This document shows, piece by piece, positions 55,954 through 64,000 of a stretch of 64,000 nt of DNA. The position numbers and the translations under genes are program-made. Position 1 is the stretch's first letter. Each line of letters starts with the position of its first letter. The notes under the pieces were generated by a model. The model did not search any database. It had not been told where the DNA came from and saw only the letters and a list, made by a program, of their open reading frames with translations. Where the stretch lies: positions 124,001-188,000 of the forward strand of contig JAIVFJ010000019.1 in the NCBI GenBank assembly GCA_025765615.1, given 5' to 3'. Source of the DNA: Zopfochytrium polystomum (Eukaryota; Chytridiomycota; Chytridiomycetes; Chytridiales; Chytridiaceae).

Positions 55954-56553
55954 TCCTCTGAAAAAAAAAAAAGAAAAAAAGAAAAAGGAAAGAAATGGAT
56001 AGGAAAAAGGAGAAAGAAAAGAAAAAAAAAAGAAAAGAAAAATCAAACCGAGTTCAAGCGCAAACCAACACGCCTCCAACTCCAGGTATTTACTCGCTTT
56101 CCCCCGACCCTGCACTGCACTGCAACCTCGCTTCAATGGCCCCTCTCCAGAAAAGCACACCACAAACACGCACACACACACACTGCTCCAACGTGCGGGT
56201 TCGTAAAGGAGGGGGAAAAAAAAAAAAGAAAAAAAAAAAAGAGCACGGCTGCATTGGGACGGATGGGTGGACTGCAATGGACGGACAGAGGCACTGATCG
56301 CTGATTGCAAACAGAGAGCGGACAAGAGAACAAAAGAAGAAGAAAAAAAAGAATTCGCTACTTCTCCCAAGAAACACCAAAACACGCACCCCCCAAAAGC
56401 AAGCAGGCGCGCGTCGCGCGGGCGCGCACCCTACTCACACCAACCAAGAAGCCGCATCCGCCCCCATCCGCTCCCCCTCTTGCACCGTCGTCCATTCACT
56501 GTCCACCGCCTCCCAAAAAAGAAAAAGGATCACCACCCCGTTGCCCCCAACAT
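55954..56553. other. Spacer between METTL16 start and SFT2 end
   Basis: Promoter side of METTL16: A-rich runs at 55960-56040 and 56216-56240. No gene is seen. Confidence 0.6.
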
Positions 56554-57917
56554 TCAAGAACTGCCGCCAACCAAGCCCTTGAAGCAGTTTTTGATCATGT
56601 CCTGCACGAACGGAACGTAGCTGGCGCTGTACCAGAACAGGGCAAAGAACTGCACGATGAGACAGATGATGACGAGGAACACGCTGCCCAGCAGGATGGC
56701 GACAAGCAACGTGGCGACGATCGACGCGAGGTAGATGATGGTCGAAATCAGGCGGCTGCTGTCAAACATTTTCTAGGGTCACAAAAGAACAAAGGGGTTT
56801 CGTTAGGGACCGGCCCTGTTCTCTTTTTTTTTTTTTTTTCTTTTGCTTTTTGCCAGAGCTTACCTTGACTTGCTTGCCAAACCCAATCAGGAAACCAGTC
56901 GACATTAATGACAAGATGTTTCCAAAGGTGTAAAAGAGTGCGAAGAGCAGAATGTTTCCGGTGGCGAGGAAGAGCGATGACTGTAGAGAGCAATAAAAGT
57001 AAGGTCACATGAGAATCATCAAGCGGTTGTGCAATCATACCAGGATCGTGACAATGAAGCCGCCTCCAAAGCATGCACCTATTGTGGAGAGGAAAGCGGG
57101 AAACGTCAGCGGGCGAGGTATGGAATTGGGCAACAGTTGGAACCCAACGATCCATGCGGACGAATGGAAAGCAAAGCAACGGAAAGGGAAAGCCGTCCCA
57201 CAAAGGGGGGAACCCTTCGACCCCCACTCACCAAAGCCAATGAACCGTTGGGTGCGGTTGAGCTTGAAGCCACCGCACATCTCCTCCATGCCAGATCCAT
57301 CGCTGGAGGTTCCCTGTGTGAGTGTATGTGTGCGATGTTCAGGCGGGCAGAAGCGGAATGGTATATTGTTGGCACAACCGGTCCCGTATGTGTGTGTGTG
57401 TGTGCGTGGGTTTGTTGTTAGAGATGATACCGCGAACGGCCCGCTTCGCTTCGAATCACCAAGCCCGGATGGAACAAATGGTGGGGAGGTGTGTGTGTGT
57501 GTGTGTGTGTATCGGAGCCGGAGGAGGCGAGATTCTATCATGGCAAGGCTGGGAGTGGCGATGGTGGCTGAGAGAAGCGAAAGGCCCGCCCACTCCTCAG
57601 CAACGGGTTGCCATCACTTTGGCACGCCGCAGCCTGCCGTCCCGCGCCTAAGGCACCCGCGTGCGCGGGGAAGGAAGGAAGGGTGTTGCAGGCCCGGCGG
57701 GTTGGTGGGTAGGTGGGCGTGGGAGGAGTTGTTGGCACGGGTGGGCGCGTTGAGCTGAGGGCATGCCGTCGTCGTCGTCGGTCTGCCTGTCGTTCGATGG
57801 GAGCGGCCTGGCTGAGGGGTCTCTCGCTCGCTCTCTCTCTCTCTCTCTCACTCTCTCTCTCTCTCACTCTCTCTGTCTGTCTCCATGTTCTCTCACCGAG
57901 TTGATGATGAAGTCCAT
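56554..57917 (-). CDS. SFT2: SFT2-family vesicle transport membrane protein
   Basis: SFT2/SFT2D proteins are small four-helix Golgi proteins implicated in retrograde endosome-to-Golgi traffic. Exons (minus) 57917-57897, 57313-57232, 57078-57041, 56980-56864 and 56772-56554 join exactly in frame to 158 residues. The cytosolic N-terminus (MDFIINS, then GFKLNRTQRFIGF) is followed by GACFGGGFIVTIL, a helix containing NILLFALFYTFGNILSL, FLIGFGKQVKKMFDSSRL, IIYLASIVATLLVAILLGSV, and CLIVQFFALFWYSASYVPF ending VQDMIKNCF. The KxMF(D/E)xxR linker and the WYSxSYxPF end are family hallmarks. The first coding exon is only 21 bp. It is head to head with the methyltransferase gene at 58249. Confidence 0.87.
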
Positions 57918-58051
57918 GCTGCTGGATTTGGAGTGGTCGTTGAGCGAGAAAGGTTCAAACAAGAAGAAAAACGATGCTGTTGGGAGTGAGTGTTTGTATG
58001 AGTGAGGGAGAGGGAGAGGGAGAGGGAGAGGGAGAGAGAGAGAGGGAGAGG

Positions 58052-58084
<33 letters not shown>

Positions 58085-58248
58085 GCTTTGGAGAGAGCGA
58101 GGAAGACAGAGAGAAGCAGCTTCGGTGTGCCTTTTCATTCTTCTTTCTCTTCTGGTCCGTGGCGGACCCTGTCGTCCAATACGCGTTACACCAACGGCGC
58201 AACTGTTGTCTTGATTCCAGATCGTTCACACTTTTGACTATTATCATT
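57918..58248. promoter_or_regulatory. Bidirectional promoter with GA array, SFT2 / methyltransferase
   Basis: The 331 bp between the two start codons carry a GA-rich array at about 58004-58084; a CT array lies in the first SFT2 intron at about 57826-57882. Long GA/CT tracts at promoters recur across this window. Role inferred from position. Confidence 0.45.
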
Positions 58249-59186
58249 ATGGCCAGCAGCGACGGCGGTGTGCACCGCCCCGACTCCTCGCCGCTGCCGC
58301 TCCCCTTTGCCGACGACGACGACATCGAGGGCAGCCTCGCCGAACCATCCTTCGTGGCCCGCCTGGCGACGGCTGCCCCGCGCACCTTGGTCAACTCCAT
58401 CCCGCTCGAGGGCTCGCCCTTCATCGCCCCATTCGTGCCCTGCACCGTCGAGACCGCCCACGCCGCCCTGCTGTTCGCCGCCGTCGGCGCCGACGACGTC
58501 CTCGCCGATCTGGGTGCGTTTGGGATGTGGGAGTTCATTCACACGGGCATCGCCCAGCGCACTGATACGGATTCATTCACGTCGGACGCGAACCGCTAAA
58601 AAAAACATAAAAAAAAAAAAAAACTCCGCCCGAAAAATCCCCCCCCTCAGGCTGCGGCGACGGACGCATCCTCGTCGAGTCCCTCAACCTTCCGCACCCG
58701 CCGCGCCTCTGCATCGGCCTCGAGCTCGACCCGCACCTGGCCAGCTACCTCCGCGACACGGTGCGGCCGACGCACTTCTCCAGCCGGGGCGAGGCCTCGA
58801 CGCCCGACCTCCGCGTGGTCGAGGGCGACATGTTTGCAGAGGCCGCGAACCTCTCCGCGTGGGGGGTGTCGGTGATGGTGCTGTACCTGCTGCCGGCGGG
58901 GTTGGACCGGCTGCGGCCGCTGCTGGAGCGGTGGCTGTGGGAGGGCGAAAAGCAGGCGGAGGCGGAGCTGGGAGCAGAAGGTGGCGCAGGAGGAGGAGGA
59001 GGAGGAGGTGGTGGTGGTGGTGGCGGCGGTAAGAAGGCACCCCCGCCGCCTCGGCGGAGGCTGGTGACCATCACGTACTCGGTGCCCGGGTGGGACTGCG
59101 AGTCAGCGAAGCAGGTGGGGCGGAGCTGGCTCTTCCACTATACTTGGGCCGATGCGTCGGCAAAAAAGGACAAGAACAAGAAGTAG
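58249..59186 (+). CDS. Class I SAM-dependent methyltransferase
   Basis: Exons 58249-58513 and 58651-59186 join in frame (G|GC) to 266 residues. The motif DDVLADLGCGDGRILVESL is a clear SAM-binding loop, followed by CIGLELDPHLASYL (motif II acidic region), VVEGDMF (motif III) and VSVMVLYLLPAGLDRLRPLL. The upstream APFVPCTVETAHAALLFAA segment resembles the entry helix of FAM173-like lysine methyltransferases, but I cannot fix the substrate. A Gly-rich linker (about 14 residues) and a basic KKDKNKK end are low-complexity. It may be cytosolic or mitochondrial; I see no convincing presequence. Confidence 0.78.
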
Positions 59187-59424
59187 CCTGCATGAGCCTG
59201 CCTGGCCTGCGTGTGTGGCGAAGTGTTAGGCAGAAGGATAAAGAAGGGAGAGCGTAGACTGGGAGGAAAGCGCAAACAGGAGACAGAGGGGTTGTGGACC
59301 CATTCCCTCGTCCAGAGCCGGACAATGTGCGACAAGGACGACCCAAAAAAAAAAAAAAATCGATTGGGAGCGTTTTTTGGACAAGTCAGACTGCAACACC
59401 CTTACCCGTCGCAAAGCCTCAGCC

Positions 59425-61942
59425 ATGGACAGCATCCTGGAAGCGCAGCGTCGGGCACACGAGGAGGTCGAGCGGCTCGAGGACCTGATCGTCAAGGATC
59501 TCATGCAGCCCATGAAGACGGTAGCTCGCCCCCTTTGCCTTTTCCCCCCCCATTTTTTGTTCTCTCAGAGGGCGTATGGCGATCTGACTTGTTTTTGTGC
59601 CTCAACGATCGTTCCCCCCGCTCACATCCCTACTCTTTGCGACTGCGCAGCACCGAGAAAAGTTACGGCAAGCGCATCGCGTGAACAGACACCTCGGTAA
59701 GGATTCTCATTAGCTTACCGTGCGGTGGGGGGGCGGCGCGCGGCAACGACTGTTGTTTTTTGTATTATGCTTTTCAATGTTTTTGTTCCCTGGACCCCTG
59801 CGCCACGGCCTCCTCGCTTGCATTAACTTTGCATGTACTAGAACGCATACAGGAACGGAGCGGCTACTTGCTCGAGACCTACGAGGACAAAGAAGGGTTC
59901 GCATTCCCCCCCGCTGCTGCTTTTCTCCTTTCGGTTGACTCTCCGCGTCGACCTCAATAAATCTAACGTTGGTTGCGTCGACACCGCAAAATGACAAAAA
60001 AAAACACGAAAAAACGCACTTAGGCAGCGAAAAGCCGAGATAAACGCGATATCTGGTGCGACAGAATTCAGCGAGTTTTACCAGCGTTTGAAGGATGTCA
60101 AGGATTACCACAGGCGCTTCCCGAACGAGTCGGTTGAGCCGATGGAGCTGCAGTTCATGAAAATGGAGCAGGAGCAGGAAGTGGAAGGTCTTTTGTTTTT
60201 GTGAATTTTTCTCTCCTCGGGGTTTATTTGATTTTCATTCCCTTTGTTTTTGTGGGTACTGAATACTCTTGTTTGTCGCACTTCCCTCAAACTCCTTCCG
60301 TCCTTGCCGTGTTTCTCAGGCCTGGAGGCTATCTTCACAGGAGAAGAGCGGCTCGGCAAGTTTCTGGACCTCAACGCTGTGTTTGAACTCTACATCAACC
60401 TCAAAAACATCAAGAAAGTGACGTATCAAGCTTTCATTGGAGAGTTTGACAAGTTTGAGGAAGTTCCTGCAGAGACAAAGAGTACGGCGGAGTATTCAAA
60501 GTGAGTTGGTTATCATTACTGGTTTTCGTTTTTGTTTCTGTCCCATGCAGGGCGGGTTAACTCGTTGCGCCAAGGTTTCTGGACGAGCTGTACGCGTATC
60601 TCGTTAGCTTTTGTGCAAGGAGCAAGCCCTTGTACAACTGGGCAAGTATTGAGGAAGAGGTGATCAATGCAGTAAAAGAGTCGATTGAAGCAAACCAGGA
60701 CGATGGCGAAGGGGGCGACCCACTTTTCTGCAAACCATGTAAGGCTTTTTTTTTTCTTCTTGTTTTCAGAGGCGGCACAAGTTTCATTTTCTGACACAGC
60801 ACCCCGTTTGCTTAGGTGATAAACACTTTGCGAAACAGACCGTGTACGATGCGCACCTGACTGGAAAGAAGCACAAGAAGGCGGCGGAGCAGCTGCAATC
60901 CGGTGCAGCGAACGGGAAACCGGCCGGAGCAAAAGAGCGGAGAGCGAAAATCCTGGAGAAGGAAGCACTGATTATCCGGATCGCGCAGGACCTCGAGGAT
61001 GTTCGGCAAGCCACACGGACGTACCTGGATCAGAAGCAGACGCTGAGCTACGACGAGCTGCGAAAGGTGAAAACCGAGAAAAAAAGAGAAAAAAAATCTT
61101 TCTCCTCCTCATATCCTTTATACGGTGCCGGGTGATTCTTAACCCCCCACTTTTTTCACAACCTGTAGTACTTTGACGAGGAGCAAGCCGTGGAGGTGGA
61201 AGAGAGCGATTCCGAGTCGGAGGACGGGGAGCGGATTTACAATCCGCTCAAGCTCCCCATCGGCTGGGACGGCAAGCCCATTCCGTACTGGCTGTACAAG
61301 CTGCACGGGTTGGGCGTCGAATATCCGTGCGAGATTTGCGGAGGGTTCATTTACATGGGGCGGAAGGCGTTTGACCGGCACTTCCAGGTGAGGCCACTGC
61401 TCAGTTTTTTCTGATTTTTTCTGTTTGGGTAATTCTCTCCTCAAACCTCTTTTCCATTTTTTTATTTATTATTTTTTTTTTTTTTTTGCAGGAATGGAAG
61501 CACAGCAACGGCATGAAAGCGCTCGGCATCCCGAACACAAAGCACTTTCACGAGATCACCCTCATTGCGGATGTTCGAGCGCGTAAGTTTGTTTCCCTCC
61601 CAAACTCTTTTTGGCCTGATGAGGAGGCTGTCATTGTATCCGGGTTCTTTTTTCCTTTTTTCTAACTTTTGCACGTTTTTGCCCTTCGGAATTGTCAGTG
61701 TGGGAAAAGCTCAAGGCGCAGGCAAAGGCGGAGGCGTTCAAGGCTGAAGCGATGGAGGAGTTCGAAGACGCAGAGGGCAACGTGTTTAACAAGAAGACCT
61801 TCGACGGTATGTGTCGAGGTTCCTTTTTTCTATTGTTTTTTTTTTTTTTTTTTTTTTTTCGGGTCGAGTATTCGCTAATCTTGCTCTTTTTTTTCTTTTT
61901 CAATTCCGTGCACCAGATCTTCGGAGACAGGGTCTACTTTGA
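59425..61942 (+). CDS. SF3A3: Splicing factor 3A subunit 3 (SF3A60/Prp9)
   Basis: SF3A3/Prp9 is part of the U2 snRNP SF3a complex needed for branch-point recognition. Eleven exons: 59425-59520, 59651-59696, 59842-59896, 60024-60187, 60320-60500, 60575-60738, 60816-61066, 61169-61387, 61492-61582, 61699-61806, 61917-61942; total 1,401 bp, 466 residues, exactly in frame. The N-terminus [18 protein letters not shown] matches the family; next are [20 protein letters not shown] and [20 protein letters not shown] first C2H2 zinc finger (CKPCDKHF ... HLTGKKH, about 233-256) and the conserved second one ([19 protein letters not shown] ... H, about 373-396) follow, then [12 protein letters not shown] and the invariant C-terminal [10 protein letters not shown]. 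The last coding exon is 26 bp. Size equals the fungal orthologues. The next gene, NDUFB9, converges 179 bp downstream. Confidence 0.93.
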
Positions 61943-62120
61943 ACTTTTCCTTTTCCCACTCGCAAAGCAGTCACCGATCCCACGCCTCCATTGTTCAAAT
62001 AAAATCTCCCCAAAAGTGTGCAGGCCCCAGTTATTTTTGAAAGGAATCGTGTATTTGAACCCAGTGCAAGGGGAGGGGAGAAGATTGAGTATTTCGCCTT
62101 GGTCCGCGCGTCCACCGTCT

Positions 62121-62974
62121 TCATGACGAGTCGTCGTAGGGGGTGAGCCGGTTGATCATCTGGTGGAGGGGGAGGAGAAAACGGTGAATTTATTGGGTAT
62201 TTTTTTTTTGTGAAACCGCCACACGAACGACTCCGCTTGTGAATTGATCCCTTTTGCTGCTTTCCCTCTCTCACTTACGTGTTCCGGGAACGGCATGTTT
62301 CGCTCCCACTTGGTTCCGCCGTGGCCGGTGGGGTCTTTGGATGAGAAGAGGGGGGGAAAGGGGTGGCATACGTTTCAGTATCAAAGGTCGTGCGTGTGGG
62401 TTCTCCTCGACGCGAGAATTCAAAAGAAAACAGTGTATTCGAGTGAGGGGAGAAAAAGCGAACAAGGGATATGTCCCCCCAGCTCCCTATGTATATACTC
62501 ACAAACGATGGGTTGCGGGTGGGCGTAGTAAGCGAGCAAGAGCTCGGCCCTCGCGCACAGGTTCTCGACCTCCTGCGGGTTCGCAACGGCGGCGTTGGCC
62601 TCGAACGCGGCGCGGATGCGCACCGACTTCTCCCGCAGCTCCTCGCGCTGCCAGAACCAGTCGTTCGCGGTTTTGAGCGAGCGGCGGGTAGAGCGATTTG
62701 ACGCGGAGGACGTGCGGGATGCGGGTTACCTGGGGGGAGGGGCAGAGTGAGATCGTGGGCGCGACGAAGGATCTGTACGACGGAGGTGGGGGGAGGGTAC
62801 ACAAACGATCCGGGCGTCATCTCTGAGGGCAAGTCGCGCACACCACCGCCCGATTGCCCAGAGGACGCAATCGGGGGGGGGGGGTGAGGGGGGCGGACGG
62901 CGGAGTGGGTCTGCCTGAACGCAGATGGTGGGCGCGGGTGTGTGCATTACCGGCAGTTCGACGATCTTGTCCAT
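62121..62974 (-). CDS. NDUFB9: NADH dehydrogenase complex I subunit B9 (B22), LYR protein
   Basis: NDUFB9 is an accessory LYR-motif subunit of the membrane arm of mitochondrial complex I. Exons (minus) 62974-62951, 62729-62513, 62334-62279 and 62159-62121 join in frame to 111 residues. The protein starts MDKIVELP; SLYRRSLKTANDWFWQREEL contains the LYR triad, then RIRAAFEANAAVANPQEVE, LLLAYYAHPQPIVYPTGHGG (the family's HPQP followed by a GGTxxER turn) and TKWERNMPFPEHMINRLTPY. Fungal orthologues are about 110-120 residues, so it is full-length. Exon 1 is 24 bp and the last is 39 bp. The presence of complex I genes excludes lineages that lost it. Confidence 0.85.
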
Positions 62975-63091
62975 GGCAGGTGGGTTTTTTGCCTGTGCCT
63001 GCTGGTGCTTCTCTGCTGACAAGGAAGGTACGGGCGGGTATGGGAAAATGAAACAAAATTTAGAAAATTTTTTTTCTGTGGACAAAAAAAG

Positions 63092-63122
<31 letters not shown>

Positions 63123-64000
63123 AAAAAAAGGAGGAGCAGCCAACAACAACAAGGCCCACCACCACCACACACGCACACACGCACACGCATCGGTCAGTCA
63201 GTCAGTCAGGGTCAGTCGCTCGTTCGTTGCACAAGGGAACGTTGTGGGCACCAATCATCCCCCTTTCAAACTTGCGGACGCCGCCCGACGCCCCGACCCT
63301 CCGCTCGCCACCGTCCGCCCGCCGCCCGCCGCCGCCGCTGCCGACGCCCGCCGCGCCGTCGCTGCTGCTGCTGCTGCTGCTGCCAGCTGCCGACGACCGT
63401 CGACGCTCTCCTTGCTACTCGGTTGGTGATTCCGCCCCCCGCACGTTCCCTTCCTTCGCCCGCCCACTGTTCCACTATGCACGCCCTTCCGCTGCCACCA
63501 ATCGGTCCTTCACCTGCAGCACTTGAGAACCCACGAAAACACACACACACACACACCCCGTTCTTGTCGCTCGTGCCTTTCCCCCTTCCCCCTGTACTCC
63601 AACCCTTGGACGCGCACTGCTTCATTCGCCATTGGTGCATCGATTTGCCTTGTGCGGGGTTTTGCCGTGACGCGAGGGATGACGGTCAAGTGAGTCCCCC
63701 TCGTCGATGCTCTGCTTGCATCGTGTATTGTTGGCCTCAGCTGGGTGCTGAGCAGGTGGCCTGAACTGTTGTACACAGCAAGCCAATCCTCGCATGACCC
63801 GTTATGTGCGCGATTGGGAAGTGAATCGAGCTGCTCGATGGTGTGAATCGTCCAAACTTCGACCCGCGACGCTCTGTTTTTCGGGTCGTGTGGCTTTGTG
63901 CCGTACCTCGTCGCCAAGTGACATCAGCCACGCATTCCTTCCTCCCTCGCCAAGTTTCCTCATAACCAGCTATTTTTGGCCCCCACCTAATCCGTCTTTC
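62975..64000. other. Right-edge region without a supported gene
   Basis: Upstream of NDUFB9: A-rich run at about 63087-63128, GC-rich triplet repeats at 63270-63400, CA repeat near 63540-63558. A minus-strand frame near 63931-63737 is not recognisable. A gene entering from beyond the window cannot be excluded. Confidence 0.45.

Noticed and set aside
1..64000. A single undescribed multi-gene system or biosynthetic cluster
   Set aside because: The genes belong to unrelated housekeeping pathways on both strands; no cluster of tailoring enzymes, defence genes or operon-like arrangement is present.

Overview
The window looks like nuclear DNA of an early-diverging, probably zoosporic (chytrid-type) fungus. 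The coding DNA is GC-rich and intron-rich, with GT-AG introns that are often only 37-110 bp and degenerate donors such as GTTCGT, GTTAG and GTTGAG. Fungal families (a Zn(II)2Cys6 activator, a Byr4/Bfa1 mitotic-exit scaffold) sit beside a MORN5-like gene, a family tied to motile flagella, and a metazoan-like NXT1/p15. Promoters and introns are full of CT/GA, CA/GT, poly-A/T and poly-G tracts. The assignment to phylum is inference.

Left part (1-28.5 kb): an uncharacterised ATP-grasp-like gene (+), a giant TAF12 (-), NXT1 (-) head to head with a USP10/Ubp3-type deubiquitinase (+), a 3.3 kb gene-poor stretch, a Byr4/Bfa1-like gene (-), an unrecognised small gene (-) and NOL12/Rrp17 (-).

Middle (28.5-42 kb): two paralogous multi-pass membrane proteins (+) that share a 227 bp nearly identical block, with a LisH-WD40 gene (-) and a degenerate transposon island between them; then AP-3 sigma (-) head to head with a MORN5-like gene (+), and a decayed F-box-like gene (-).

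Transposon island (42.1-48.1 kb): mosaic of repeats, a broken Ty1/copia reverse transcriptase, tRNA-derived (SINE-like) remnants, palindromic tandem repeats, and about 885 bp without a single CpG.

Right part (49-64 kb): a Zn2Cys6 transcription factor (+), METTL16 (-), SFT2 (-), a SAM-dependent methyltransferase (+), SF3A3/Prp9 (+) and the complex I LYR subunit NDUFB9 (-). Several genes serve RNA metabolism (TAF12, NXT1, NOL12, METTL16, SF3A3), but I see no operon-like or pathway cluster; this is mostly ordinary eukaryotic gene order with head-to-head pairs.

The most noteworthy observations are micro-exons of 10, 11 and 18 nt in the AP-3 sigma and METTL16 genes, recent gene conversion between the two membrane paralogs, strong CpG loss in the transposon island, a TAF12 with a very long extension beyond its histone fold, and several single-base frame breaks that sit in homopolymers (sequencing error or decay). 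Exon borders were derived by hand from reading frame, splice sites and remembered family conservation; most multi-exon models close exactly in frame.
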